DNA of 64,000 bases from JAAFHB01 sp037133495 (GCA_037133495.1 JBAXOA010000005.1:1-64000), one strand, 5' to 3'; positions 1-9,074 are shown, counted from the stretch's first letter. The notes: generated from the sequence alone by a model not told the origin. Program-made: numbers and translations.

Positions 1-1012
1 CATCGTACGATCCATTAACGGCGTAGTCGGTATCATAAAAATCCGAAGCGCCCATTATATGACCAAACTCATGGCATATTACGCCAATACGGGTGATACC
101 GCTGCCACTGCTCCCTCTTAATTCCGCTGAGCATGAATAGACGCTAATAGATTTTCCATCAAGGACTACAGTGGAAACTGCTGATGAATGAGCCCAGATT
201 GCATTTGCGCTTACACCGGCAACTTCTTCGCCGTAACCGGCATAAATCACATAAATTCCATCTACTGATCCATCATTATCATTATCAAAATCGGCATAAT
301 TAACAAATGGATTGGCCAGATTAATAGCTTCAGTAACCAATGCCCCGGGGTTGACATCATCGCCATTTGCATTGTTCGCCCCATAATAGGCCATATCATG
401 AGCAGCTGTAAACGGACCGGCAACAGTAACAGTTAAATCGAGCTTTCCATAAGAGTTTTCTTTATAAAAATCATAAACGCTTCCCGTTGCTCCATCCGCA
501 ACATAGCCAATCTGGTTAAATAAATTTTCAAAATCCGTTTTTGTTTTGGTAAAAGCTTTATCAGTAAATCCGATTAAAAGACAGACAAGTTTTCTGGCAC
601 CCGAAGTAGGGAAAGCTTTAAAAGCACTCTTTAGGTACATATTTGAAATACTTTTCATCATCCCGACCTGGCTTTTTGAGTAGCCAAGTCCTTTGGCGGT
701 TTTACTCAGGTATTCATTGTCCTTAAGATTTCTGTCTGATTCATTTTTAGCGGGAATACCTGAAGGAATCATGTCATTAGCGTTACTGAGCACAGCAAAT
801 TCATAAATACCCTTCGAATTGCGCATTACAGAGTATCCATCAACGGTTTGCGCCCACTTCACATGCTCGTCTCCCCTTTGAATCAGGATAATTTTAGTGC
901 CATCCGGTTGTATAATCTCAACTGGATATGGGTAAGCGGAAACGCCAAAAGCTGAATGATTATTTGCAAACCAATTTAGAAACAAAAACAGGAAGAGAAT
1001 CAGTTTTCTCAT
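1..1012 (-). CDS. M6-family secreted metalloprotease, N-terminal part (runs off window)
   Basis: The frame opens at an ATG (1010-1012) and continues off the left edge, so about 337 residues are visible and the C-terminus is missing. Residues 1 to about 23 are a signal peptide (MRKLILF then a hydrophobic core). At residues 314-318 lies HEFGH, the HExxH zinc-binding catalytic motif, in the context ICHEFGHIMG that is characteristic of M6 (immune inhibitor A-like) peptidases; the preceding DNDNDGSVDGIYVIYAG segment is also typical of the M6 domain. Known members are exported peptidases that cut extracellular proteins. A T9SS C-terminal sorting domain would be expected in this phylum but lies outside the window. 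It follows two small membrane-protein genes with a 13-base gap, so the three are probably one transcript. Confidence 0.85.
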   Translation of the reverse strand, partial: MRKLILFLFLFLNWFANNHSAFGVSAYPYPVEIIQPDGTKIILIQRGDEHVKWAQTVDGYSVMRNSKGIYEFAVLSNANDMIPSGIPAKNESDRNLKDNEYLSKTAKGLGYSKSQVGMMKSISNMYLKSAFKAFPTSGARKLVCLLIGFTDKAFTKTKTDFENLFNQIGYVADGATGSVYDFYKENSYGKLDLTVTVAGPFTAAHDMAYYGANNANGDDVNPGALVTEAINLANPFVNYADFDNDNDGSVDGIYVIYAGYGEEVAGVSANAIWAHSSAVSTVVLDGKSISVYSCSAELRGSSGSGITRIGVICHEFGHIMGASDFYDTDYAVNGSYD

Positions 1013-1025
1013 TTTGTCCGAATCA

Positions 1026-1298
1026 TTATTTCTCCCCGTTAAAATATTTGATTTTCATTTTGCTCCACCATTCGTCGTATCCAAGTTTGGATTTGAACTT
1101 CAGATAAACATCCTTACCAATCAACAAAACTCCGATCCAGAACATACCTTCTCCTGCCACAATCAGGATTGTAGTTAATGCAATCTTTATTTTCGCATCT
1201 ATGGTGAGAAATGGAAGTGCAAATATCGTCAGGAAAATTACTACTGATATCGAAATCAATACTATTCCCAAAGTAAATTTCCACTTTTTTACATTCAT
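1026..1298 (-). CDS. Small two-helix membrane protein, transporter-suffix-like
   Basis: About 90 residues with two hydrophobic segments (roughly residues 8-30 and 37-62), a short positively charged N-terminus (MNVKKWKF) and a charged C-terminal tail. The pattern, especially the KWKF start and the GEGMFWIG segment, resembles the small 'transporter suffix domain' proteins of Bacteroidota, which have no known biochemical role; this assignment is from memory of the family, not a search. I prefer the ATG at 1296-1298. A TTG codon directly before it (1299-1301), next to the stop of the upstream gene, is a possible alternative start. The gene is squeezed between its neighbours with gaps of a few bases, so translational coupling is likely. 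Confidence 0.7.
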   Translation of the reverse strand: MNVKKWKFTLGIVLISISVVIFLTIFALPFLTIDAKIKIALTTILIVAGEGMFWIGVLLIGKDVYLKFKSKLGYDEWWSKMKIKYFNGEK

Positions 1299-1301
1299 CA
1301 A

Positions 1302-1658
1302 TTATCCCTTTATCCTTTCTTTCCTAACTATAATGAAACTACGAATAAAATAGCCTAAAGTAACCGCACTTGAAACCATCATCATTACAACCCTTATGAT
1401 AGCTCCATTATCCATGCGGCCGATTGCCCCTGTCAGAGGCTTTATAAGCGCAATCAAAAACAGAAACGTCAGAATCACAGAGAAATGTGCAATTGACCTA
1501 TTCCCTGATTTTACTCCTTTAATCAACGAGAGTAACAAAGCTCCGGCAAATACCGGAATAAGAGCGGTTGGCGATGGTGTTTCGGAACCCCAATAACCCC
1601 AGAGACCGAGCAAAATAAGAACAAACGCATTCATCATGCTCACAAGATATACTTTCAT
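1302..1658 (-). CDS. Small four-helix integral membrane protein, unknown function
   Basis: 118 residues, almost entirely hydrophobic, with about four membrane segments (near residues 5-22, 30-46, 57-76 and 88-112) separated by short polar loops, and a basic C-terminus (RKERIKG) that is probably cytoplasmic. No catalytic motif is visible. Similar short membrane proteins are common and uncharacterised in Bacteroidota. It is first in a tight three-gene set with the 90-residue membrane protein and the M6 protease. A link to protease export or folding is conceivable but is only inferred from position. Confidence 0.65.
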   Translation of the reverse strand: MKVYLVSMMNAFVLILLGLWGYWGSETPSPTALIPVFAGALLLSLIKGVKSGNRSIAHFSVILTFLFLIALIKPLTGAIGRMDNGAIIRVVMMMVSSAVTLGYFIRSFIIVRKERIKG

Positions 1659-1748
1659 CAGAAGATAATTTAATACATAATCAGGATAACAATCTTGTAT
1701 GAAATAATGTTGTTAAAAGAGCAGATAAGTAACGGGAATTATACGTTT

Positions 1749-4415
1749 TTATTTCTCTCCGCTGAATTTTGTTGGATACCGTTCTGTCCCTTTCATTGCA
1801 AACCAGATGATCCTGTTAAACAGATCGTCATCTCCGGCATCAATGTGGTCGAATTGCGGCTCAAGACTTTTACGTGCAAAATGAAGTGCGGGCCCAGTCA
1901 AATCAGCTAAACTCTTATTCATCTCATTCAAGGGAATTTGGTTAGGAAGCGATTTGAAAGGGGCAAAATCGGGGGTATAAGTAAAGCAATCAAACATTGG
2001 CATGGCAGTAGCATCACTGATGTTCATAGGAGGAATTCCAAGAATCTGCTCGATAGTACGCACGATGGACACCTGATTATAATTCGTCCTTACTGTTTTC
2101 TTAAGTCTGGAATAGGGACTAACAACTGCGCCCACTGTACGGTAGGCCGATACATGATCCCAGCCATCCTGCGAATCATCTTCGGTTATAAAAATAGTGG
2201 TATTTTTCCAAAAGCGGCTTTTGGAAATTGCCTCGATAATCCGGCCCATTGCCAGATCATTATCAGCGACAAAGGCCCTTGGTGTAGGTAACCCCGGCCG
2301 GGTTCCCGAAGTATGGTCATTTGAAAGGGCCATCACCATCAACTCAGGCAGTTGGTCACCCTCTAGCTTATCATACGCATTCAGTTCGTCAATAAAATTC
2401 TTCGCTCTCAGGATATCCGGAATCAGATGATTATCGGAGCTGGGGAAATTCGGACTTAGAATTTTTTCAACAGGCTTGATTGTCGTCGAGTTTTTAAATT
2501 CAAATTTCTCTCCTTTTTGAAATCCCTCATAAATTGAAGTCCAGTTGAGCTTTTTATCAAATTCCACTTCACAGGCTTCTCCGTAAATCCGCACACTTTT
2601 TCCGTTTCTCAGTGCATTATCCCAGATAAATCCAGTGGGGGCATAAACAAGTGCATCATTCTGAACATGAGGATAACTTCTGATCCAAGCCCGGACATTT
2701 TTTTCCACATAATCCGTCACAATTCCCATGTCTGTCCATTGGTGTCCTTCGGCAGAGCATTTCCCGGAGGCATAATAATTGTCCATCAGCAGAAATTCGT
2801 CTGTAATTTTATGGATGTTCGGTGTGACTTTTTTCCCGAAGACGCATAATGTCGAGTCTCCGTCACCGGAAGGTATATCGCCAAGTACCTGGTCGTAGGT
2901 TCTGTTCTCTTTTATGATGTAAAGTACATGTTTGAATACCGAAGGCTCACCTATTCGGAGTGGAACAGGAACCGGCACCAAATTTTTTCCGGGAAGCTTA
3001 TCGGTGAGCGCAAGTCTGAAAAGCTGATTGCTCTTTTCCACCTTCTCTGTATATTTATTCAAAGTTGATTTTTGCGGTACGGGAATGACAGAAACTGAAG
3101 CCATCATCCGGTGTGAATTATATGTTGCCTTACCGGTCTTTTCTGAAACAGACGGGATTCTGGAACCTTCCGCTTCAATATTGGCCACAAACAACAATGA
3201 ATCCCGATAAATAGCAATTCCTCCCGGATACGCACCGGTAGGAATAAATCCTTCTACTTCACTTTTATTCTCAGAGGAAGCGGTCGAAGAAAGTTTTCCA
3301 AGTTTGACAACTGCCAAAGCATTGTCCATCCCATTGGCAACAAAAAGCGTTCTACCCGTGGCATCAATGGACAGTCCATTTGGAGAATCACCGAAATAGT
3401 TATTTTTATCAGGAGTCAGGCGAACTGATATCTGTTCAGTCACCACGTCCGTCTGCGTATTGATAACAGAAACCTTATCGCTGTTGGCATTGGCTACATA
3501 AACGAATTTCTTGTTATTGCCGGTTATGATGTCATTGGGATGCAATCCAACCAAAATCTCCTTTATCAATTTGCCCGTTTTTGAGTCAAAAACTCCTACA
3601 CTGCCCTCGCGGGTCGCGCCAGTAAGCGGATCAACTTTGGCTGCCCCCCATGGAACGCCGGCCACATCTGTATCCGCTTTATCAGGAACTGAACCGGCCC
3701 AGTTTGAAACATACAACTTTCCATTAGCCTCCGTGATCCCGAAGGGCGCCACTCCTGCCGGAACTGACCAGATCGTTTTACCAGTCAAAACATCCAGCTT
3801 TTCAATGGTATTATTTCCGTTGAGCACAACATAAAGTTTTGGAGAGCCCGATTCTTCATTTACAAGCAGTTCGTTTGGTAAAGCCGAATCAGCCGGTTTT
3901 ACCGCTACAAAAGGAAAGGTTTTCAAAACACTTATTTTTTTCTGATTCCACAATGCCTGAATAACAACCGATTGACCTTTACCTACCGCACTCCAGAAAA
4001 GTTCATATCCATCTCCTGTTTTAAGCCATGAAATTCCGGAATAGGTATTCATTAACCCTTCCTTGGTAAAATAGCTTTTTAGCGGAAAGCGTGCAGCTAT
4101 CTTTTTTGAAACCGGATCTATGATAACAATTGAGTATCTTCCTTCCACTGCAATCCATTTTCCATCAGGCGAAAGGGCACAGTCGAGGGCGTGATTCTCA
4201 TTCTCCTTATCTCCAAAATAGATCTGCTCACCTGCCGGATCGATCCATTTATTGTAAGGCATCAGAACCGGAAGATCATTCCCCGAAAGGGTGCTGTTCT
4301 CATAAGAGCTTAAGTATTTCTTTTGCTGCTTTAAGGACTTCCCAGACTGCGAAAATGCAGACTGCGCTGATAAAAACAATAATGACGCGACGATCAGTGA
4401 TAGAATATTTTTCAT
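1749..4415 (-). CDS. YncE-type beta-propeller / phosphoesterase fusion, exported
   Basis: 888 residues. A signal peptide (MKNILSLIVASLLFLSAQSAFS) is followed by a YVTN/YncE-like beta-propeller (about 40-450) with repeats such as FVYVANANSDKVSVINTQTD and LFVANGMDNALAVV, then a phosphoesterase domain (about 490-860) of the alkaline-phosphatase/phospholipase C superfamily. In the second domain, KENRTYDQ carries the nucleophile/metal-binding positions, and EDDSQDGWDHV is the C-terminal metal-ligand motif. Homologues are annotated as bifunctional YncE/alkaline phosphatase proteins and should act in the periplasm or on the cell surface on phosphoesters; the substrate is unknown. It is transcribed alone, 90 bases from the genes downstream and 109 bases from the YoeB toxin stop upstream. 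Confidence 0.85.
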   Translation of the reverse strand: MKNILSLIVASLLFLSAQSAFSQSGKSLKQQKKYLSSYENSTLSGNDLPVLMPYNKWIDPAGEQIYFGDKENENHALDCALSPDGKWIAVEGRYSIVIIDPVSKKIAARFPLKSYFTKEGLMNTYSGISWLKTGDGYELFWSAVGKGQSVVIQALWNQKKISVLKTFPFVAVKPADSALPNELLVNEESGSPKLYVVLNGNNTIEKLDVLTGKTIWSVPAGVAPFGITEANGKLYVSNWAGSVPDKADTDVAGVPWGAAKVDPLTGATREGSVGVFDSKTGKLIKEILVGLHPNDIITGNNKKFVYVANANSDKVSVINTQTDVVTEQISVRLTPDKNNYFGDSPNGLSIDATGRTLFVANGMDNALAVVKLGKLSSTASSENKSEVEGFIPTGAYPGGIAIYRDSLLFVANIEAEGSRIPSVSEKTGKATYNSHRMMASVSVIPVPQKSTLNKYTEKVEKSNQLFRLALTDKLPGKNLVPVPVPLRIGEPSVFKHVLYIIKENRTYDQVLGDIPSGDGDSTLCVFGKKVTPNIHKITDEFLLMDNYYASGKCSAEGHQWTDMGIVTDYVEKNVRAWIRSYPHVQNDALVYAPTGFIWDNALRNGKSVRIYGEACEVEFDKKLNWTSIYEGFQKGEKFEFKNSTTIKPVEKILSPNFPSSDNHLIPDILRAKNFIDELNAYDKLEGDQLPELMVMALSNDHTSGTRPGLPTPRAFVADNDLAMGRIIEAISKSRFWKNTTIFITEDDSQDGWDHVSAYRTVGAVVSPYSRLKKTVRTNYNQVSIVRTIEQILGIPPMNISDATAMPMFDCFTYTPDFAPFKSLPNQIPLNEMNKSLADLTGPALHFARKSLEPQFDHIDAGDDDLFNRIIWFAMKGTERYPTKFSGEK

Positions 4416-4524
4416 TTTATTGAAGAATTAATTTCGTTTAAAATTTCAGGTAAAAATAAGAACCAGTTTTTATCTGTCTGAACTATTTTAAAAATTTAGT
4501 ATTTACAATAATATCGGATTTTTT

Positions 4525-4800
4525 TTATTCGGCAAAGTCCTCATAATGCCCACCGATGGCAAATATATGAATTGAATTATCATTGAATTTATAAATAAGC
4601 CGATCATATTGAGATAATTTTCTAGACCAAAAACCCGTTAATTCATACTTTAACTGTTCCGGCTTGCCTGTCCCCGATTCAGGATTATTCCTTTGCATCT
4701 CCTTTAAAATACGACAAAGATTTTTATGAAGTATTTTATCTTTTATCCTCAAATCTTCATAAACCATCCAGGTATTCCCCTCAAAAACGATTGATCTCAT
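4525..4800 (-). CDS. yoeB: YoeB/Txe-type mRNA interferase toxin
   Basis: 91 residues from the ATG at 4798-4800, whose start (MRSIVFEGNTW) matches the usual YoeB N-terminus. A longer frame exists to 4863, but it would extend deep into the antitoxin gene and adds nothing YoeB-like. The YoeB hallmarks are present: GKPEQLK (catalytic Glu), the L-GFWSR segment, DRLIY (catalytic Arg) and a terminal GHYED with the His-Tyr pair that cuts ribosome-bound mRNA. About five residues follow the Tyr where E. coli YoeB ends. It overlaps the antitoxin gene by 20 bases, as expected for a coupled type II TA pair. Confidence 0.93.
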   Translation of the reverse strand: MRSIVFEGNTWMVYEDLRIKDKILHKNLCRILKEMQRNNPESGTGKPEQLKYELTGFWSRKLSQYDRLIYKFNDNSIHIFAIGGHYEDFAE

Positions 4801-5053
4801 CAATTTGTTTCTGATTTGGTTGATAGCCACTACCACTCGAATAGGTTTGCAATGATTCAGCAACCTGACGCATCAACGATTTGTTTCTCAACACATAGAG
4901 TGTTTCCTGATCACGTTCCCAATCTTCAGCACTTACAATAATGAAATCCTTTCCAGTCCGGCGGTTCACTCTTATAGGAAGGTGCTCCTCAATGGCCTTG
5001 TCGACAAAGTCCTTAAGATTGGCTCTGAATTTATTGACTGATAGTTCAATCAT
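4781..5053 (-). CDS. yefM: YefM/Phd-type antitoxin
   Basis: 90 residues. The N-terminal half (MIELSVNKFRANLKDFVDKA, then PIRVNRRTGKDFIIVSAEDW) is the Phd/YefM fold that dimerises, binds the operator and represses its own operon. The C-terminal half (about 55-90, including the SGSGYQPNQKQIDEINRF tail) should be the flexible toxin-wrapping segment. It is the first gene of the pair, with the toxin start inside its 3' end. A TGTACT/AGTACA inverted repeat lies 26 bases upstream of the start and is a good candidate for its operator. Confidence 0.93.
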   Translation of the reverse strand: MIELSVNKFRANLKDFVDKAIEEHLPIRVNRRTGKDFIIVSAEDWERDQETLYVLRNKSLMRQVAESLQTYSSGSGYQPNQKQIDEINRF

Positions 5054-5078
5054 GATATTATATGTTATTACCCAACAA

Positions 5079-5099
5079 ATGTACTGTTATTTAGTACAT
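5079..5099. promoter_or_regulatory. Inverted repeat, probable YefM operator
   Basis: Perfect 7-bp arms ATGTACT (5079-5085) and AGTACAT (5093-5099) around a 7-base spacer, just upstream of the antitoxin start at 5053. Known YefM operators are built around TGTACA-type hexamers (established for E. coli yefM-yoeB), and both arms here match five of six bases. Binding is inferred. Confidence 0.65.
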
Positions 5100-5142
5100 A
5101 TAAAATCTATTTATTAGTAAATAAAGATAGTTATTAAATATT

Positions 5143-6657
5143 TCACCTTCCTGACGCCTTTTCTGCAACCATCATCAGCACCGTCTTATCGCTCCACTCC
5201 TGACAATGTCCGGCCATTGGGGTGAAGGAAATTTTGGCGTCTGATTTCGGATTTTCTGTCTTATCGAGGTATATTTTCAAAAATCTTGTCGCAACATTCG
5301 AATAAAGACCATCCATATCGCCGGACCATACCCAAATCTTACCCTGCAGCTTTGGTCCGAGAATTGTCCAGTTCTTCTCGAGAACTTTCTTTAAATCATA
5401 TTTCTCCCATTGTTTTGCGATAGCGTGATCTATATCCCCCGTTACCGGATCAAACATTAGTGATGGGAGACCATCCTTGCCTTTGGGTCCGAATACAGCA
5501 TTGTAAGCACCAAACTGCTGTCCTGAGATGAGGTAATTACCCGTTCTGCTAAGCACATTTTCATCGTAAATGCATTCCTGCATCGAGCCTTTTGGTTCGC
5601 CATAAACACTCCGTGATTCTGGTTGCAGGTAGTTAAAACGATTATAAAAAACGCTCTTATCCTGATAAATATTAATAAGGCCATAATGTTCAAAATCAAC
5701 GGGATCAGGACTATAGGCCCATGCACCATCAAAAAAATCAGGATAAAAAATTTGTAGTCCCAGAGCAACCCATCCACCGGTGGACGCACCGGCAAGAAAT
5801 CGTTTGCCGGATTCCTTTTTGTAATGCACCTGTTTTTCAATTTCAGGAATCAACTCTTCAGTCAACGCTTTGCCGCAAGGGCCATTATTCTCCGAGTCAA
5901 CCTGATAAGAGTCGCCGTACGGGCCTTGGGAATCTAAGAAGACATAAATAATCTGAGGTGCACTATTCGAAAACCACCATCCGTAGAAATCTTTATTGGC
6001 AATCATCCCGTTTACCCCATCATAACGACCATTCAGTCCAGGTGCACGGTAGCAAATTGGATATGACCTATCCGGATTTTCGAAATATCCGGAGGGAAGC
6101 AATACCGATGCTTTTAAAAAACGTGGTCTGCCCCAAAAATCGGATAGTACTTTGCTTTTTATGACTACTGTTTTAACAAATTTATGACTCACAATTGTGT
6201 AGGGCGGAATAATTTTATTCAGGTTCATTGTCAAACTGGAACCATTAATCAATACCACAGAATCGACATTGCTAACAAGATTACCAGGAACATCGTCCTG
6301 GCCGTCGTCGATATTTTGTTTATAAACAGCCTGGTAATAGATTTTTGCAGAGGGCTGAGTGAATCCGGTTTCAAGTCCTGAGCTGAGGACTTCTTTACTT
6401 TTTGTATCAAAGACAAAAGAACCTGATGCATCCCAATTTTGTGGTGTCACACCAATTTTAATATCCGGACTTTTATAAGGCTCTTTTTCCAGTTCCGTTG
6501 CTAAATAAAGGAGTAAACGTCCTCCTTTAATATAAGAAGATCTCACCTCCGGTGACACTGTAATGGCAGCCTTTAAAAAATGGCGTTCCTGTGCATTGGT
6601 GATGAAAGGAACCGCAAAGATGAAAGAAAACCAGAAAATTACAACTAATTTATTCAT
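5143..6657 (-). CDS. Secreted esterase-D-like alpha/beta hydrolase
   Basis: 504 residues with a signal peptide (MNKLVVIFWFSFIFAVPFITNA). After an N-terminal beta-rich segment of roughly 170 residues comes a putative esterase domain (PF00756 type; enterochelin esterase/feruloyl esterase relatives). The nucleophile elbow is GASTGGW (Ser at its centre), followed by PDFFDGAWAYSPDPVDF; an acidic residue in WSGDMDGLY and the His in MAGHCQEW plausibly complete the triad. The protein should cleave ester bonds in the periplasm or outside the cell; in this phylum such enzymes often remove acyl or feruloyl groups from glycans. It stands alone, between the YefM-YoeB pair and a divergent Lgt-like gene. 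Confidence 0.8.
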   Translation of the reverse strand: MNKLVVIFWFSFIFAVPFITNAQERHFLKAAITVSPEVRSSYIKGGRLLLYLATELEKEPYKSPDIKIGVTPQNWDASGSFVFDTKSKEVLSSGLETGFTQPSAKIYYQAVYKQNIDDGQDDVPGNLVSNVDSVVLINGSSLTMNLNKIIPPYTIVSHKFVKTVVIKSKVLSDFWGRPRFLKASVLLPSGYFENPDRSYPICYRAPGLNGRYDGVNGMIANKDFYGWWFSNSAPQIIYVFLDSQGPYGDSYQVDSENNGPCGKALTEELIPEIEKQVHYKKESGKRFLAGASTGGWVALGLQIFYPDFFDGAWAYSPDPVDFEHYGLINIYQDKSVFYNRFNYLQPESRSVYGEPKGSMQECIYDENVLSRTGNYLISGQQFGAYNAVFGPKGKDGLPSLMFDPVTGDIDHAIAKQWEKYDLKKVLEKNWTILGPKLQGKIWVWSGDMDGLYSNVATRFLKIYLDKTENPKSDAKISFTPMAGHCQEWSDKTVLMMVAEKASGR

Positions 6658-6816
6658 TTGTAACTATTTATATTATAACAAGTTGTGGCCATCAGGACGA
6701 ATTGACCAATTTTGCAAAAATAAACCTTTATACGATATAATTGCAGCCTGAAATACCGGAAATTCCAGAAAAAATCGTTATATTTATTCGTATAAAACTC
6801 CTAATCCTCTAGAGCC

Positions 6817-8625
6817 ATGCTAATTGACACAACAAACGGTAGCCTCTATTTCACGATTTTCTACTCGCTGGCATTTCTCCTGGCGTTTATAGTGCTATTG
6901 TGGGAAGGATATCAACGGAAAATCCCGGTAGTATCATGGGTGCTATTGTTAATTTTCTCTATTGTTTCCTTTATTGCCGGGACAAAAATTTTCGCTTTTA
7001 GCCGCGAAGAGTGGTTGATGATGTTCAATCAGGCAACTCTGATTCCGACCTCAGAAAAATTTCTTCTGGGTGGAATATTCCTGGCGACAATCGCCATTGT
7101 AGCCGGAAAATATGTTTTGAAGATAAAACAACCGGTGTTGGATGCATTTGCATTTGTCTTCCCAATCGGAATTGGAGTTCAAAAATTCGGATGTTTTTTT
7201 AATGGTTGTTGTTTTGGAAAACCAACTAACCTGCCCTGGGGAATTCAATACACAGCAAATTCATTGCCCCACAATCATCCTTTCCAATCCGGGCTGCATG
7301 GAACCGGCGAAATACTCTCTCTCCCAATCCATCCGGTTCAGTTGTATGAAGTGGCAGCGTTATTCCTTGCGGTATTCATTGTATTCAGAACCAGAAAGGT
7401 CTGGAAGGCGAACGGCAGTCTGTTTGTCTGTTCAATGCTTTTATACAGTATGGTCAGATTCATAACAGAGTTTTTCATGAATGTAACTGATCAGGCACTA
7501 TCCGGGGAAACAACAGTCATTTTCAATATGATACAATGGGTAATGCTGGGGAGTACTATTATGCTGTCATTCATCCTTTTATACCGTGAAAAGATAATTA
7601 CAATCAAAATTCAACCTCCAACGCAATCAGCAATATTTGGGATAAACAGCTATCTGTTGATTTTTTTCATCGAATCGCTGTCGATCTGGACTTTGCGAAA
7701 TTGGTTTTCTCCTTCAGAGTTGATTGCTGTTTTGCTTACTTTCTCGATTTCAAGTATTATTATCTTTTTCTGGATCCTGAAAGAAATTGCATCCTCAAGG
7801 GCAAAATTATTTTACTCGTGTTTACTGATTCTGCCCCTCTTAATTACAAGTCAAACGATTCCGCCATCCCAAAGTGATTCAACCCAGGTGATCAGGACAA
7901 AAAAAATCAGTTTTGGAATGACTTCCGGGAATTTTGAAAATTCTTTCAGCCGAATAACAGGCTCTGCCGGGGATGGATGTGGTAACACCTATGAAAACCA
8001 TTATATTAAACAAAAATATACCGTGGGGGGTGCTGCCTATTCTGTAAAAGATGAATATCCACAAAAGAGATTTTCCACAAATTATGGTGTGAATATGTAT
8101 TTGGGACAAAACAGTGAACAACTTGATTCAAAAGGGACTGAATCAAAAACCGTTTTGTATGGCTTTAATCCGTACATAAAATTCGACGCCAACTGGTTTG
8201 GAATTGGCGGGGGCATTCATGTCGGCAACCTGGTTTATACCAGTAGCAGCATTACAGATCACGGTGATGCAACCAAAGCGATGGAAGAAACATCGGTCTA
8301 TCCTCAAGCCTATTTACGCGTGGGTCCCCAAAAAATATTCTATATCGACTACCATCTGGGCGACCAATTTCCTTCACCATTCCCCTGCTTTTATCAGCAA
8401 ATCGGCATTGGATCAGGACTTGGCTTAAACGATGTAAATTTTCGTGCCGGTGGTTTTATAACTCCGGAAATCGGAGGATATTTTTCAGCATATTTTCCTG
8501 TTAGCAAGGCTCTTTCGCTTGAGCCTATGGTGGTTCTAACCAGTTCGCATCTTAACCATTTCTCAATTGGAGTCCATTACAACATCACCTCCGTTACATT
8601 TTACAAAAAGACCAAACAAAACTGA
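6817..8625 (+). CDS. Lgt-like diacylglyceryl transferase family protein with C-terminal beta-rich extension
   Basis: 602 residues. The first ~340 residues hold eight or more membrane segments and an Lgt-like core: GCFFNGCCFG (125-134), then PWGIQYT and IHPVQLYE (171-178), the equivalent of the conserved PxQLYE segment of prolipoprotein diacylglyceryl transferase. Canonical Lgt has GNF-NxE where this protein has the Cys-rich GCFFNGCC, so it belongs to the divergent branch and may not be the housekeeping enzyme. From about residue 365 the protein changes character: alternating aromatic/polar strands (FSTNYGVNMYLG, YGFNPYIKF, WFGIGGGIHVGNLVY and so on to the end) resemble an outer-membrane-barrel or secreted beta domain. 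Frame and base composition continue smoothly across the junction. Confidence 0.7.
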   Translation: MLIDTTNGSLYFTIFYSLAFLLAFIVLLWEGYQRKIPVVSWVLLLIFSIVSFIAGTKIFAFSREEWLMMFNQATLIPTSEKFLLGGIFLATIAIVAGKYVLKIKQPVLDAFAFVFPIGIGVQKFGCFFNGCCFGKPTNLPWGIQYTANSLPHNHPFQSGLHGTGEILSLPIHPVQLYEVAALFLAVFIVFRTRKVWKANGSLFVCSMLLYSMVRFITEFFMNVTDQALSGETTVIFNMIQWVMLGSTIMLSFILLYREKIITIKIQPPTQSAIFGINSYLLIFFIESLSIWTLRNWFSPSELIAVLLTFSISSIIIFFWILKEIASSRAKLFYSCLLILPLLITSQTIPPSQSDSTQVIRTKKISFGMTSGNFENSFSRITGSAGDGCGNTYENHYIKQKYTVGGAAYSVKDEYPQKRFSTNYGVNMYLGQNSEQLDSKGTESKTVLYGFNPYIKFDANWFGIGGGIHVGNLVYTSSSITDHGDATKAMEETSVYPQAYLRVGPQKIFYIDYHLGDQFPSPFPCFYQQIGIGSGLGLNDVNFRAGGFITPEIGGYFSAYFPVSKALSLEPMVVLTSSHLNHFSIGVHYNITSVTFYKKTKQN

Positions 8626-8655
8626 CCGGATCAATCAACTTGTGGGCAGGTGGTA

Positions 8656-8961
8656 TTAGAAAGCGTAAATACCTGTCTTCTTAATTTTATTTAGTTCAGT
8701 TCGTTTATTCTTTAGAGCCTCTTCCAAATCAAAATCATCTTGTAGACCCAACCAAAATTTAGGAGAGGTCCCAAAATACAAACTTAATCTAAGGGCGGTA
8801 TCCGCGGAAATACCTCGTTCCCCTTTTATGATGGCGGAGGTCCTTGTTTGAGGAATCCCAATGTCCTTCGATAATTTATATGCAGTTATATTCATTGGTT
8901 TTAAAAACTCTTCCAAAAGAATCTCGCCCGGATGTACATTTGCGAAATTTTCCATAATCAT
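8656..8961 (-). CDS. higA: HigA-family antitoxin, no adjacent toxin
   Basis: 101 residues. HPGEILLEEFLKPMNIT followed by a helix-turn-helix (YKLSKDIGIPQTRTSAIIKGER, shown in two parts) and ISADTALRLSLYFGTSPKFWL is the standard HigA/VapI antidote pattern. Such proteins neutralise HigB and repress their own promoter. HigB normally lies immediately upstream, but the 113 bases before this start contain only a promoter and no reading frame, so this is an orphan. ATG codons at 8961 and 8955 are both possible starts. It faces the Lgt-like gene convergently, 30 bases apart. Confidence 0.9.
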   Translation of the reverse strand: MIMENFANVHPGEILLEEFLKPMNITAYKLSKDIGIPQTRTSAIIKGERGISADTALRLSLYFGTSPKFWLGLQDDFDLEEALKNKRTELNKIKKTGIYAF

Positions 8962-8978
8962 TTCTCAGAATCATAATT

Positions 8979-9028
8979 ACGACAATCGTTACTTACGGCA
9001 AAGATAAGTATTTCTCAAATACAACAAA
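8979..9028 (-). promoter_or_regulatory. Promoter of the orphan higA with small palindrome
   Basis: On the minus strand a TATCTTTG -7 box lies at 9006-8999 and a TTTG -33 box at 9028-9025, spaced 18 bases, which is the Bacteroidota TTTG/TAnnTTTG arrangement. Just downstream, at 8979-8989, sits an ACGA-CAA-TCGT palindrome that could be a HigA operator. Confidence 0.6.
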
Positions 9029-9074
9029 CAAATTCAAAATACCCTTATCACCTTGATGTCAAAAGCCCCGAAGC

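Noticed and set aside
4801..4863. Longer YoeB start
   Set aside because: The extension lies wholly inside the antitoxin gene, lacks YoeB similarity, and the internal ATG matches the family start.
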